Source: Bimuria novae-zelandiae CBS 107.79 (Eukaryota; Ascomycota; Dothideomycetes; Pleosporales; Didymosphaeriaceae). Taken from it: a stretch of 64,000 nucleotides of DNA. Of the stretch, positions 1-13,071 are shown piece by piece. Position 1 is the stretch's first letter, and each line of letters begins with the position of its first letter. The notes beneath the pieces are model-generated. The model did no database searches. It was not told where the DNA came from and saw nothing but the letters and a program-made list of their open reading frames with translations. The stretch is from NCBI GenBank assembly GCA_010015655.1, contig ML976734.1, positions 96,023 through 160,022 of the forward strand. Direction: 5' to 3'. Position numbers and translations under genes: made by a program.

Positions 1-779
1 TAAATGCCTTTGTAAATCTATTTTCCAGCGTCCTCTTTTAGCTATAGGCGTTATGGCAGGCGCGCTGCCCTATTTTCTCTTTTAGCTCCTTAGTAAGCTA
101 AAATCTTTTTAAAATGGCCTGTGCGCCGCTCAGATTTTCACGTTTAATTAAAGGCTATAACTATAGCTAAGACAAGGAGATAGTTGTGACACTCCTTACT
201 CTTGCAAGATATAGGCACCTGCTAGGCCTAAATACAAAGGCTCTCTATGCAAAGAGCCATAGCACGATTTAATAAAGTACTAGCTCTTAACACCTACAAC
301 GACGAGAGCTGCCCGTAGCTCTCTAAAGACTAACTGTTAGCGTCCCTGACCTGACACAACACGCAAATAAGGTAGCCAGCCTGGCCTTATATTATACGAC
401 TCTTAGGGATAAAGAAGAAGGACAGGCCTGGCTCTGCCTTCCTACTACACCTATCTCCTTCGACACAGGCATCGCCAAGCCTGGTACAAAGGCTCTCCTC
501 GCGCAGAGCCACGGCTCCGATTTAATAGAGCACCGGCTCTCCACACTTATTCACTCTTTCCTTTTCTTTCTTCTCACAGCACTAAACTGCCTCTAAACAC
601 ACATAAGGAATTCACCCTAATGTACATACACTGCTTAGTCTCCCTAACAAGAAGGGGAGCTATAGCTTAAAATGGTAACAATACCCGCGCAGGCAAGAAA
701 TGCTTTCTAAGGTAGTATATTAGTACTATAATTCTATAGCTTAGCACGTTGTATATGCCCTTCGGGAGGCGAGATGGTG
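1..779. repeat. RIP-decayed repeat DNA, unassigned, with an internal direct repeat
   Basis: AT-skewed DNA rich in TA/TAG with no credible reading frame. Two diverged copies of a roughly 75-bp segment (about 222-298 and 475-551) share a GGCTCT...AGAGCC stem-like core followed by GATTTAATA. They differ mainly by C/T and G/A transitions, as expected of RIP. This could be the 5' region or long repeat of a transposon whose other end lies outside the window; I cannot name the family. Confidence 0.5.
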
Positions 780-1727
780 GACTTAATCCCCATTAACTAG
801 ACGAAAAATGAATACCAACTAACTAACTAACCAGCCACCTAATCCTAACCCTATCCTTAATAGGTTCACCTAGGATTAAGAATTAGGCAATAGCTCCTTA
901 TCAGGGCTTAGCGATTATAACTAGAGAAAGATGGATAGGCTTGTACGCTCTATAGTAAGTAATTAAAGTAGCAAGGATACATAGAAGCTTTGTTAATTAC
1001 TCTACCACCTATCTATTAAAAATGAGCTGCTTAAGCATGACAACGATGGGCTTAGGCAGGCGCTATCTATTAAGAAGAAGCGTAATAAGAAGAGTAAAGC
1101 TCTAGACCTTTAATAGCGCTAGGAGTATTATAGTAGGGCTATTTTATAGTTACTAAGGAAAGTAAGGGAGGCACGTTATCGTTAATTAATTAAGGAGTAA
1201 GAGGATAAGTAGTAGTAGCTTTAAAAAGCAAAGATAGCAAAGCTAAAGAAGGCAGCTAAGCTATACAAGGAGAAAATCTAGCAAGAAAAGCGTGCAGCGA
1301 GAGAGGCAGCGAAGAAGGCAAAGGAGAAGGAGAGAGCTAAAAAGGCAGCTTAGCGCACTGCCTAGAAGTCTGCTAATAACGCTAAAAAGGCTCTACAACT
1401 ATCCCAAAGGAGTAAGAGAAAAGCTTCTTAGCCATCTCCACAGAGCAGAAAGCGTCAGAAACGTGTTATTAATGCTATAGATGTTAGGGAGGCCTTAAAG
1501 GGCGCATCTGCTGCCCCAACCAAATCCACACGAAGCAGCCGCGACGTCAAGCTTCTAGATAGATTTAAATAATGCAAATGAATCGCAGCTATCGATTTAC
1601 TATCCTAGTAGAAAATCTTATAATAATATTGTTTGTGGGTGGTTCTGCAGCCTTATTTCTAATAGAGCGTTTATGGTGTTCGGCGTGCATTGGCTAAATC
1701 CGTGCATTGGGTGCACGGACACGTTAT
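780..1727 (+). pseudogene. C-terminal remnant of a Fot/pogo-type (Tc1 superfamily) DDE transposase
   Basis: Read with RIP stops tolerated, roughly 900-1572 encodes the highly charged Lys/Arg/Glu/Ala-rich C-terminal tail typical of fungal pogo/Fot1-like transposases (a KKKRNKKSKALDL-like start, then long EKRAAREAAKKAKEKE-type coiled coil and an LSQRSKRKAS stretch), ending at TAA 1570-1572. The catalytic core upstream is not recognisable. After the stop, a GC-richer stretch ends in an inverted CCGTGCATT/GGTGCACGG motif near 1710-1725 that may be the element's 3' terminus. Family assignment is by recognition of the tail; no terminal repeat pair was confirmed. Confidence 0.6.
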
Positions 1728-3132
1728 AGTAACTAAAGCCTTAATAACCTACATCACGGCCGCCAAACAAGCTACCGCCACCTAGGAGGCCATGATCTAC
1801 AGCCTAGCATAGGCTATAGATAGCTACCTTAATGCCTATAAGCTCCCTAAAGAGTAGGTAGTCGCTAACGCCCTCCGCTAGCGCGTTATACAGGCCTTAA
1901 AAAACTCTACCTTAGCGCTAAGCCTCTTGCGTATAGACTATACTAAAAGTATTAATACTAATGCTAGCACTAGTGCTAGCGATAGTAGCTATAACTATAG
2001 TAGGGCTATAGGGCTAAGAATATAGGCAAACGTAGCTACTAGCGCGAACCCCTTAAGCACAAGATACACTACCTCTAGTAGTAACTAGAGTAGTACCAGG
2101 GCTACTACTAATAAACACACTCGCCGTAGTTAAAGTAATACTAAGGACCCTAGGATCCTTATCACCGTGCCTACGCTAGAGCGGCTCTTACAGAGCTTAC
2201 TATATGTAATTAGAAAGGCTATTTGCAACACGCTAGACCTTAACCTTAGCGCTATACCTGGCGCCTTAAAGACTAGGACAGGATAGGCCGTCACCCCTGC
2301 TAATAATAAGACAAGAGATAGCCTTATAGAATAGGGAAAAAAAGATTTAATAATAAGCGCTATAAGAGGTAGCATAGCCAAGCTACTATAGAAATAGTTT
2401 AACTATGCTATACCTAACGTCCCTAGCGCGTACCAATCCTTGCTAGGCCTAAAGGTGCTAGTTACACACGACATAATAAAAGATAAGGTAATTATACAGA
2501 TAGGCTCACTACCTACTAACTATAGACAGTTAAGGCATGGCGCTAATAAAGATAGAACTATTACCTAGATTATCTCCTTTATAAAGAAAGTGCGATAATT
2601 TAGGCTCCTAGGTAATAGTAGCGCCTTAAGGGAGATTACTAAGACCCTAGCTATATAATAACACGACCTAGGCTACTAGGGCTACTATAACCTACTAAAA
2701 TGCGTGCGCCTCCCCCGCTATAATAACTATAGTAAGAAATAAGAGGACTACATAGGCCCCCTAGGCTTAGGATACACCTATCTAGTGTAGTACGCTAACT
2801 ATCTTAGCCTATATTAGGTAAGGTATATTAACTACCTAGCAGCGCCTTACTAAGTTAATAAGCAGGTTATTAGGCTAACAAAGAGGGAGATAGGCACATA
2901 CCGCCACGCTAATTATTAGGCCTATAAGCACGCTAACCGCCCGTCCCTAGGTACTAAAATAGAGGTAGCAACCACGGTAGCCCAGGATAGCTCACTAGAG
3001 CTTTATAATAGCCTATATAGTGCCCCCGCTGCCTCTAGCTTACATTTAGCAAGCGCAGCAATAACGCTAGTAAACGCTAATAAGTAACGCAATCTAGGAA
3101 TAAAGGCGTTAATAAGGCCCTCTACTTACCTA

Positions 3133-3304
3133 TGTCGGATGTGGTCGGACCAAGCACAAGAGATGAATGAGGCAGAAGGTTGTTATATTAAGAGAGCTAC
3201 AGAGAGCGATTATATACACAACCATGATGAGTAAGCAGGTGACGAAGAGTCACGTAAGAGATGCAGTTCACATATACCGTGTGAACTAAGGTGCCATGCT
3301 AACA
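3133..3304 (-). repeat. Copia LTR, 3' copy relative to the element's coding strand
   Basis: 172 bp, begins TGTCGGATG and ends GCTAACA. It aligns end to end with the LTR at 8456-8627 without gaps. Six positions differ, all A/G transitions; five carry A here and G in the partner. Confidence 0.93.
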
Positions 3305-3589
3305 CACCCCCTAAGGTATCCATGTTAGATAGAGACCTCACAAATAACAAAAATAGGAAGAGAGTAAAACCTGTGCGCGCGCCGCGCAGCTATTCTAACT
3401 AACTAAGGGGTACAGGATAAGGCGAGTGCTTAATAATAAGGTAATAAATGTCCTTTAGGCTAAGCTAGCGTATAAAGTTCTCGTGTTTCTGTCAAGGAAG
3501 TAGCTTTATAAAGCTATTAGCAGGCATCTTAGTAGTAGGCTTCTATTTAATAGTAATTCTTCCACAATCTACCTCCTGGCGAAGCCACA

Positions 3590-6500
3590 TTTGGTGGATA
3601 TTAATATAGCGAAGCTTCGTTTAGATGCGATTAGCGTCACCTTCGATAAGGCGTACAGTCTGCGCATTGTCACACCAGAGAGCCTTCTTAGTGTGAAGCG
3701 TGAAGCCGATGTTGCGGCAGAAGCGATCCTAGTATTGCGATTCAACGCCAGTAGCTGAGAGAGCATATAGCTCTGCTTCAGTGGTAGAACGAGTGACTGA
3801 CCGAAGCACAGTGGCTTTCCAGTTAATAGGCATGCCATAAAGCATAAAGACGTATCTAGTAGACGATCGACGAGTCTTAACATCGTCTCTAAATAATGCA
3901 TTAGCAGCACTAAAGAAGGTAGGGGTTATTAAGTTAATTTTTGTGGCATAGGTCTGAGTAGGTTCACCCCCTCGAGCACTGATGGCAAGGTATCTAGTAC
4001 CGTACAGGTATTGCCACACGTGCTTGATCTCGGAGAGGTGGATTAGTCCGGGGTTTGTGAGAAACCTTGCAAGGACCGAGTAAGCGTATGCGACGTTAGG
4101 TCGCGTTATAGTTTTAATATAAGCTAGGTTGCCTACAAGGCGTTGGTAGGTCTTAGTGTTTAATAGCTTAGAGATGCCATCGTAGGGTGCAAGTCTTAAA
4201 GTTGAGGAGAGAGGCGTAGAAGGGTATCTTCTATTAGCGCGGATAAGGTTAAACTTAGTGCAGACCTTGTTAATGAACGTATCCTGGACTAGGTAGAGCT
4301 AATGGCTAGCAAGAACGCGCTCAACTTAGATACTAAGGAACTATTTAACATCGCTAATTTAACAAAGGTTGTAGAGCTTAATAAGCTATCGTTCGAGCTT
4401 CTCGAAATCTTCTTGGTAGTTAGGGTGATAGAGGATGATGATATCGTCCACGTAGAAAAAGAGAATTACCCGGCTGTTCATCCAGAGGCATGGAAAGCCA
4501 TGAACAGGGTGTAGGCCAAGCTTTCGCAGTGAAGCTTGGAAGTGTAGAGCCCACAGGCGTGGAGCTTCTTTCAAGCCATACAAGGCTCGTAGAAGACGGA
4601 GAATCTGGCTATACTTGTCTTGGAAACCGTCTGGAGTTCTCACATAGAGAATGCGATCTAGGAAAGCATTAAGGAAGGCGCTTGGCACATCGTATTGCAT
4701 AGCCTTAAGGTTGAAGGCACACGTAAGGGCTATAAGAGCTTGGAAGAGGCGGGCGGCAAGAGTAGCTGCGTATGTGTTGCCATACTGCCCTTGAAGGTCT
4801 CCACGGACGACGAGGCGGGTCTTGTACTTAAGCAGATATCCATCCTCATTAAACTTATAGGTGAATACCCACATTAAAGGTACCGCATCTGTAGTGTTCT
4901 CAGCTATAATATTTAGTGAGGTAAAAGTGCCCTTCTCCTAGCAGCTGTTAAACTTAGTTACTCTAGCAGCTTTAAATTACTTTCCATGTGCGTGATGCTT
5001 GAGCTCCTTCTAGTTACGTAGTGGAGAAGGAAGATCGTCGCGATAAATGCGAGTAGGATCACGCTTAATCCTAGGTTATAAGGCAATAGAAGTAGCCTTA
5101 TAAGATTACTGCATCATAGCAGCAAAGGTGTAGTACTTAGTCAAAGGACTAGCCTTAATAAAGTGCGCTTGGCGACGTCTTCTGCCAGTAATAATATTAT
5201 CCTATAAGAAATTTAGATCTCGTCGTTACGGAGCATTGTTATGTCGCCGATCTAGGATATATAGTTAATTCGTGTCATGTTCACGCGTTAGAATAGCTAT
5301 TCTGGCCGTGTCTGCGTCTTCTTTAGGATTCTTATTAACGTTCCACCCCCCAGGTGTCGTGTGCTGAGAAGCCCTAGAAGCAGAGGACTCCTAGAATAGC
5401 TATTGCTCTATTTGGTCGGGAGTAGTACGAGTAGTAATTATTAGAGAAGGTAGTTATTAAATCTCCTTCTACACAGGGGAAGAGGTGACTATTGCTTATC
5501 GCTGTATTATTAGCTATGCGACTACGATAGTATCACTATCGTATTCCTCCTTAGGAATGTGTGCAGACTTAACGATATAAGGCCTTACTAGTTAAGTAGA
5601 TAGCTTATCCTTATAAAGTTTATTAATAAAGCGTACGTCGCGTACGCGGATAACGCGATTCGTAGCAAGTAGCTATACTTGATAGATATTTAAGGCGTCG
5701 TATCTAAGTAGGTATCCCTTAAAGGTATAGTCTTCGAGTTTGTCTCCTCTTAGGAGGTGCTTGTTAAGCACAAATCTACGGCTTCTAATAACGTAGAGTC
5801 GAAAGAAGTCAGGGCGGACGCCAGTGACTATCTCTTACGGTGTACGCCAGTTAATAGATTTCGTAGGCGTGATGTTGAGTAGCCTGGCTGCTGTGCAGAC
5901 TAGCTCATTAGCTAAGGTCTTGGGTAGACTAGCATGGATTCGAAGAACCCTAGCAATAGTGACAATAATCGCTCTGGCTCGTTTAGCACCCCTAAGCTGT
6001 GCAGGAGTGTCTGGAGACCTTATCTCAACCTTAATGCCAGCCAACGTAAGGACTTCTTAAGCGGAAGAGCCCAAATTAGCTTCTGCTTGTCTATATCCAA
6101 CGTCTCCATCTATGAAGATAATAGCTACTTGGTAGCCATACACCCGCTCAATCTTGTTGATGAGGCGAGTGATCGCAGGAACGACAGTAGCCTTATGTCG
6201 ATTCTTAAGAGTACAGATTTCGTGGAGCTTCGTGTATTCGCACACTGCATGCAATGCCCAGACATCTCCATTGTAGCATGCCTCACCATGCTTCTGGAGT
6301 TGGATGATGTCGACAATGATGCGATAAAACGGGCGATAGGCTTTGTCAGCGCGAGGTCGTTAACTAACGTCTTCCTTTATCTTGCTCTTAATGCATGAGG
6401 TACATGCATCTGTTCACTGATTACCTCTGCCATTGGTGCCTACTTTGAGGCCTGTAGTCGAGTCTTTAAGATGCTCGATAGCTTAATAGCTTAAGTGTCC

Positions 6501-8300
6501 AAGCACTTAATGTGCTTATATTATAGTAATAACTTAAGGTAACTTCGCGTGGGTGGAGTTAGCTACTATAGCTTAAAAAGGCTATCTAGCGTCTTAAGCG
6601 TTTAAGAACCAGTAGCCTCTAACTTGTTCGAGTTCTAAGAAGACCTAAGACTTATCTTTCTTAAAGAGCCTATTTATCTTTAAGTTGAAGTGGATCTTCT
6701 TGCAATAGCTAAGACTAAAGATATTAGTAATAAACCCTGGGATATATGCCACGTTCTTAAGAGTAATTAAGGCTGTCTTATTACCCCTTCTTATATTAAG
6801 AGTTACTTCTCCCTATGCCTTAACTCGGTGCGAGTTGCAGCCTGCTTATACAGTGTCTTGGGAGGAAGGAAGCCTAGTCTGCTTCTAATTAACACCTGTC
6901 CTGTTGCAGATGTAGACATTTGAACCTGGGTCCATTACCTATCGGTTCTGTAGTGATCGATCGTGCAACAAAGATGCAGAGTTTGATTACAAGAGTTACG
7001 AGGGTTGCAAGGATTACGAGGGTTGCAAGGATTGCGAGGGTTGCAAGGATTGCGAGGGTTGCATGAAGTAGGCTACATTTAACGCGTATCTGTCTGAGCT
7101 GTAGTCTGTACCAGTGTTGGCTTTATAGGTCTAACGTGATGCGGAGTTCTTTTTGCGTTTAGCTAGCTCAGCTTTAGCTTTTTCCATATTAAATATCCAC
7201 CAAATGTTTACATCCTTATAGGCCTTCTTAGCCTTCTTAAGAGTGTCCTTGTTGCGAAAGGCCTTAACAAGCTAAGACAAAGCCTTTAAAGTAGGCTTAA
7301 AGTCCTTTCGCCTGCCTTTAGCCTTAGTATTAAGTGTAAAGCACTAAAGTATTGAGGTGTGTAGTCTACAGACACATTTTAATTAGTCCCTTTAGGTGTT
7401 CGGCAATAGCTCTATGATTAATAAGGAAGATTGCGATGTGAAGCTGCCTAGCGCCTTAGCTAAGTGTTAGGTTGTAGGCACCGTTCTCCGATAACGGCTT
7501 ATTAAGTCTTAGAGAGTTGGTGTTGGCATAACGTCACTTGCCTCTCCTTGCTCTATAGCAAGGAACTGCGCTTGCGCCCATGCCTCATCTCCAGAGTCCC
7601 GTACAGCATAGATGAATCGCCATTGCGCTCGCGTTTCCGTCATCTCTGGCATGTCCTCTTGGACACATTGAGATGTGATTTGCGAGTATTCATCTAGCTA
7701 AGCCTGAACGCTCTGGTTCCTTGGCTTCTTTTGGATATTAGTGTATTGGGTGGCAAGCTCTAGCCTCTGCTGTTGGTCCGTGACCTTAAAATGCTTTTGG
7801 AGCGTCGTAAGCTGGCTCCGTGGATCGTTATACTCCGCCCTATTAATAAGGTAAACATGGGTTGTTGCGACAGTGCGTAAGATCTTAAGATTAACCTTAC
7901 CAATCGCCTTTATAATTAACTCTTAACGTTTGGATTTAATCTCCCAGATCTTCCACGCATCAGCGGTGCTGTTATTAGATGGCTCTGCAATAGGTGGTGG
8001 AGTTATCGTAGTAGAGTCAGGGTCGCAGTACTGCCATACGCCCTTGATAGTAGCGTATCGTCGTTTGGCAGCATACCAAGGTGTCTAGTCTGCTAAACCT
8101 TAGAGAACAGTGGTAGCACGAGCATTAGTGCTAGTAGTAGTAGCTATAATAGCAAATAAGCTACCTTGCTAGTCGGCAGAAAATATAAAGTAGAACTTTA
8201 AGAGTGTTATAATACAACAACAAGATGCGTGCAGCGACGCGAGGACGATTACAACGTAAAGTATAGTTAAAGGATATTAAAAACTTAGTTTTAATAGGTG
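3590..8300 (-). pseudogene. Copia gag-pol polyprotein, decayed
   Basis: On the minus strand, 6057-6398 gives Copia integrase sequence (IFIDGDVGYRQAEANLGS), and 5835-6044 its C-terminal part (RVLRIHASLPKTLANEL, LLNITPTKS). The reverse transcriptase at 4386-4874 has QYDVPSAFLNAFLD and the active-site box FFYVDDI with both aspartates intact. The RNase H region at 3729-4019 has SVTRSTTEAELYALS. Gag should lie upstream, about 7100-8300, but is poorly readable. The reading frame is broken between domains by stops, so no full polyprotein can be made. Confidence 0.85.
6988..7066 (-). repeat. 18-bp tandem repeat between gag and integrase of the Copia element
   Basis: About four copies of an 18-bp unit made of two related 9-mers (GAGGGTTGC and AAGGATTGC/AAGGATTAC on the plus strand). 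Its length is a multiple of three and it lies in the expected gag-protease interval, so it would encode a hexapeptide repeat in the original polyprotein. Confidence 0.75.
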
Positions 8301-8455
8301 CGAGAAATAATCTTAAAGAGTTACGTAATGCAACGATAATAAAGCGTGCAATAACGCGAGGATAATTACAACGTATATAACGTGTAATATAATTAACAAA
8401 GTAAACAATCTTATTTAAGTATCGCAGCGTAGTGCGGGGATACCGGGCTTATAAC

Positions 8456-8627
8456 TGTCGGATGTGGTCGGACCAAGCACAAGAGATGAATGAGGCAGAA
8501 GGTTGTTGTATTGAGAGAGCTACAGAGAGCGATTATATACACAACCATGATGAGTAAGCAGGTGACGAAGAGTCACGTGAGAGATGCAGTTCACATATAC
8601 CGTGTAAACTGAGGTGCCATGCTGACA
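8456..8627 (-). repeat. Copia LTR, 5' copy relative to the element's coding strand
   Basis: 172 bp, begins TGTCGGATG and ends GCTGACA, followed by the target duplication ACCTA at 8628-8632. Transcription of the minus-strand element would start here. Confidence 0.93.
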
Positions 8628-8879
8628 ACCTATAACGCTCTACTTATATCCCTAAGAACCTAAATCTGGCGGCGATATTAGCGCGCAGCGTTACGCCACC
8701 TTAAAATTATATAGCTTTATCCTTATTAGAAAGAAACATAAGTATAAGCGACAAGAATAATCTCTTATATTAAGTACACCCTTATAAAGATAAAGGACTC
8801 CCCTTAGGGAGCGTAATATACAGGTTAGCTAGATAAATGTAGGGCGAAGCTCGCCTAGCCATATTATAGCCCTAGAACT

Positions 8880-11800
8880 TGCTTTTTAAGAAGGTATCGA
8901 CGTAGTATGCATATAGGAGCCGGCCACGTGGCCTAGTACCTATACCTTAAACTACTTAAGCTACTAGCTATACCTACCTATTAATAGCTAGGACGACCCC
9001 TAGCACAGGGATATATAGAGACCTAGAGTCCTTATCTACACGCTAAAAGGCGTATAGCTTTATATTACGACTATAGCGCCCCTACAGGACAGGGATAGAC
9101 AATAGATTTAGGTTAACGGGGTCTTTATCCTCAACATCTATAGGCAGCCTTAGACTACACTAGTCCTAGAGTATATTATAGGCCTTACCCCCCTAGCAAG
9201 ATGCCTAGTAGGGGGAGACTTTAACACCAAGCACGATATATTTAAGCCTAGTATTACTACCTTATAAGGCGGCGCCAAGCTTGCGCGCTAGGCTATAGTT
9301 AACGGCATAAACTATATTAGAGAACCTGGCAAAGCCACCTATAGAGCTAGCTACGTCTTAGACCTTAGCTTCTCTAATATTACCTTTACTAAGACGAAGG
9401 TGCGCGACGACCTGCATTATAGCTCTAATTACGCTACCCTAGTTATAACACTGCTAAGCAAAGGCATACTAAGCCGTAAATAATATTACCTTAGGCTTCT
9501 TAGAAAGAAGCTTCTTCCCTTTACCTAGCTAGTTATAATAGGTATGCTATAGCTACCCTTAATAGTAGCGGCCTCTAACCTACGCTAGGTAGAAGAGTGC
9601 GCCACAGCGCTAACTTTATTACTCTAAAATACTCTACGCAAAACTAGCTACCTAAAGAGGGATAGTAGGAAGGTGGCACTTTAGTAAATAAATAAGTATG
9701 CTAACGCCAGACGCCTACACCTTAAGTCTAAATAGGGCCACATAGGCACCTAGACCCTAGAGACTCGTAGCTTTCTAACTATAATAAGAAAGGCTAAGAG
9801 ATAATACTAGCAATATACTATTAATAGCGTAAAGGAGGACTCTAACCTCTTTTAAATTATAGGCTAGCATAAGCTAGAGCTAACAAGACTAGACCCGCCG
9901 CTGGCCTATAAGGGGCGCTATATTACTAACCCGTAGGAGAAAGCAGAGACGCTTAGATAAGTAATACTCTACTATTTTAATAATAGTAATAACTTACTAG
10001 AGGCTCTAGAACCTAACGTTTAAGAATTACAGGGCTATTACGCCCTTCCCTAAGACCTATATCTTTCCCCCGAAGAGGTTAAGCGTAATATAATAAAAGT
10101 CTTAAGCACCTTACCTAGTATAAATAAGATTATTATCCGCATGCTTACCGCATGCTAGCACTATATCTAGACGTATCTTACTAGCCTATACTAGCGCTAT
10201 CTGGCCCTTAGCTACTTCCCCCACGCGTGGAGGGTCGCAGAGGTCGTTATAATACCTAAGATAGGCAAAAAGGATAAATCCTCCCTTAGATTATAGAGAC
10301 CTATCGCCCTGCTATCCTGCCTTAGTAAAGGCCTAGAGAGAATCTTAGCAAGGAGATTTGCTAGCACTGCTATAGCACACGGTATACTAAGCCCCTAACA
10401 CAAGGGGGCTCTCCCTAAGAGATTAGCCATAGACCTAGTAGCCACCTTTATACATAACGTAGAGGACGCCTTCTCCAACGGCCAGCACGTTACTATAGTT
10501 ACTATAGACGTCTAAGGCGCCTTTAACGCACTTCTTAAAAATTAACTTCTATATAGGATAAAAGCCTAAGGATAGCATAACAGCGCCCTTTTAATTATAA
10601 AAAACTTCCTCTAGGACCGTCGCGTCCAAGTGTAATTAGGAGAAGCCACTATAGCGCCCTACCTAGTATAGTGCGGGACGCCGCAGGGCTCACCACTATT
10701 ACTAGTGCTATACACACTTTATCTGGCAGAGCTACTTTAGTAAGACCCTACTAGGCGCTTTGGGTACGCAGATAATATCTGCCTCTATAAGCAATCCTAC
10801 TCCCTAGACTAGAACGTAAAAATGCTAGCAGAAGATATAGGCGCTATAAATTCCTAAGGAGACGCTAATCACGTGGCATTTGCCCTAGAGAAACTCAAAA
10901 TAATACACCTAACTAAGCAGAAAAGTAACTATTCGCCACCTATTTAGATTAACGATTAGCTTATCCTCTAACCTACACTACTAGACAAGGCACTACGCTA
11001 GCTAGGTGTTTACTTTAATAAAAAGCTTAATTTTAAAATACACGTTATTACTTATATAGCTAAAGGACGCGCAATCGCATAGCACATCTATAGTCTTGCT
11101 AGGATCTAACACGGCCTACTAGCCAGCTTACTGCGTAAAGCAGTAATCTCATGCGTACTACCACGCCTACTATATAAAAACAAGGCCTGGTATAGAGGGC
11201 GCACGAAGCCCCCCAAGATTATAAGAGCTACGCAGAACCAAAAGGTTAGCACACAACTTAAGTGGCATATCGCCGCCCTAGAAAAGGCCCTCACGATAGC
11301 GTTAGAGGCGTCGTCCCCGCCTATCGCACCACGCCTACTACCACGCTATATAAAGACGCAGGCATTCCTTTAGTAGCTATAGCGCTTAAAAAGTGTAAGG
11401 CGAGGTTTACTATACGCCTGTACTATGTTAATAAAAATTACTTACTTATAGCGCGCACGCGACTAACTATAGTATATAAAAAAAAAGGCGCCGAACGCCC
11501 GCAGCGCCTATATATAAAAGTTTAATTACTTATATAGCTATTTGCACTAGTACCCCGTCTTATACTACTATAATTATACTATTCTAACTAGTGCTAAATA
11601 GACCCTATAAATAATAAGCCTAAAAAGCTCGCTACTAAAGAATTTAAATAATAGTGGACAAGCCTGCCTACCAAGACAATCACAGTATTCTTAGACAGCT
11701 CGGAACAGCGCACAGAAAACGGCGAGCGCCACGTAACCTATAAATACGCTATGTACTAGGGCCAGAGTCTGCTATACACAGGCAAAGGCTCCCTTAACAC

Positions 11801-12560
11801 GCGGACCCACGTCTTTAACGCAAAAGTAGTAGGGGCCTAAAGAGGTCTTTAATACGTGCTATAGACTTAGGCGCACCGCCTAAGCTAGATCTAAATATAT
11901 ATAAATAGTATATTAGTTATTTAGAGTATTAGGGGAGACCCTGCGCCGTTATTCTAGTAGGCCTTTATACGCTGCCAGGAAGCTATAGACACCTAAGATA
12001 TTTAAATCTAATAGTTACTAGGCTACATAGGCATTAAAGGCAATAAGCTAGTTAATTAGCTAGTAGATAAGGTAGCTAAGGACCCACGCCCACCTACAGG
12101 AAAGGTAGCTAACCCTATAATATTAGGTCTACGATCTAATGCGCGCGTATACGTACGCGCTATATAATAAGAGTAGTAGCGCACACGCACACCAAATCTC
12201 TCTATATAGTATAACTAGTGGGGCCTAGCATACACCCCCTCCAGGCAACCGCCGGAGCTGGAGCTCACACGCCCCGCCCTGGCCAAGCTCCTATCTATAA
12301 GGACAAGACACGGCAACTACGCCTGGTACTATAGGAAGTTTAAGCATAATAAGGAGACCCTCACGTGCACCTGTGGAGCAGACCTAGCCCTAGACTATAT
12401 TATACACTGCCCACGGACAGTGCGACGCTTTAACTATTAGCTATAACGCCTAACACATCCCCTAATAGATACTAGAGAAGAAATATAGTACCTTAAGGCG
12501 CTAAGCTTAGGAGAATACGCAACCTTTCTTGCACTTAATATTAATAATAGTATATGTTAG
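8880..12560 (+). pseudogene. LINE ORF2: endonuclease - reverse transcriptase - RNase H, decayed
   Basis: Endonuclease: near 9325-9430 the conceptual product reads ATYRASYVLDLSFSNI, matching the C-terminal part of the APE-type endonuclease of fungal Tad LINEs. Reverse transcriptase: near 10675-10790 it reads GTPQGSPLLLVLYTLYLAEL and then a YAD box with N in place of the second Asp (FGYADN), a G-to-A change consistent with RIP and with loss of activity. RNase H: near 11690-11850 it reads a D-S-E start (LDSSEHRTENGERHVTY) and TGKGSLNTRTHVFNAKVVGA. A terminal CTCGADLALDYIIHCP motif lies near 12366-12412. Numerous stop codons make it non-functional. Confidence 0.75.
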
Positions 12561-12954
12561 TAAGTAACTAGCTAACTACGTTATAGGCAAGCGGACGTAA
12601 ACTCTTGCTTTAGGCGAAGTAAATACGCTACCTACTTATAACTTACTAAGGTATCTACTATATAAGACTTAGCTCTCTCTTTTATATACCTATATGCGTG
12701 TATATATCTTTCCTTACCTCTAATAAGTCTTGGCATGCTTCTGTACAGGACTAGGGGTAGCTAGAAGGCCACCCCTTTTCCTACTATTATTACACAAAGG
12801 CTAGATTAAACAGCTAAGTCGCCCCTATCTAGAGAGGGACAGTAGCAAGAGAGGCCGCTCCTATAGCAGCGGTAGCACTAGCATAAGTGGCCCTTACTAA
12901 GTGCAGGGCACGTCTACATACCCCCTGGGAGGTTACATAGGACGTAAAACCAAT

Positions 12955-12972
12955 ACTACTACTACTACTACT
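12955..12972. repeat. (ACT/TAC)n microsatellite at the LINE/gene-island border
   Basis: Six tandem triplets immediately after the AT-rich LINE block and about 100 bp before the first gene. It may be the simple-sequence 3' tail of the LINE or a promoter microsatellite. Confidence 0.7.
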
Positions 12973-13071
12973 CATATTCCACCGCTACACTCCCACAATG
13001 TATGGCCCCATTGTCACGATGCTGATAGTTCGGTCCCACAGAAGGGAGCCCTTCCTTGTTCTTCAACAGTC

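Larger units (their letters stand above)
3133..8627 (-). mobile_element. Complete Copia-type LTR retrotransposon, partly RIP-mutated
   Basis: Flanked by two 172-bp LTRs beginning TG and ending CA (3133-3304 and 8456-8627) and by a perfect 5-bp target duplication ACCTA at 3128-3132 and 8628-8632. Coding order on the minus strand is gag - integrase - reverse transcriptase - RNase H, the Copia (Ty1) order. It sits inside the Tad-like LINE, so it inserted after that element. Coding regions are interrupted by TAG/TAA codons, but long stretches remain readable, so RIP damage is moderate compared with the surrounding LINE. Confidence 0.93.
1728..12800 (+). mobile_element. Tad1-like non-LTR retrotransposon (LINE), RIP-inactivated, split by a Copia element
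   Basis: Two halves of one plus-strand LINE flank the Copia insertion at 3133-8627. The left half (about 1740-3132) is an ORF1/gag-like protein with a decayed zinc-knuckle region near 2660-2750. The right half carries an endonuclease domain (about 8900-9460), a reverse transcriptase (about 10080-10800) and an RNase H plus Cys-rich tail (about 11600-12500). Many in-frame TAG/TAA codons lie where Trp and Gln are expected. Outer ends are approximate; the 3' end may be the (TAC)n tract at 12955-12972, since many LINEs end in simple repeats. No target-site duplication was found. Confidence 0.75.

Noticed and set aside
6988..7066. CRISPR-like array
   Set aside because: Units are contiguous 18-mers without unique spacers, inside a retrotransposon of a eukaryote.
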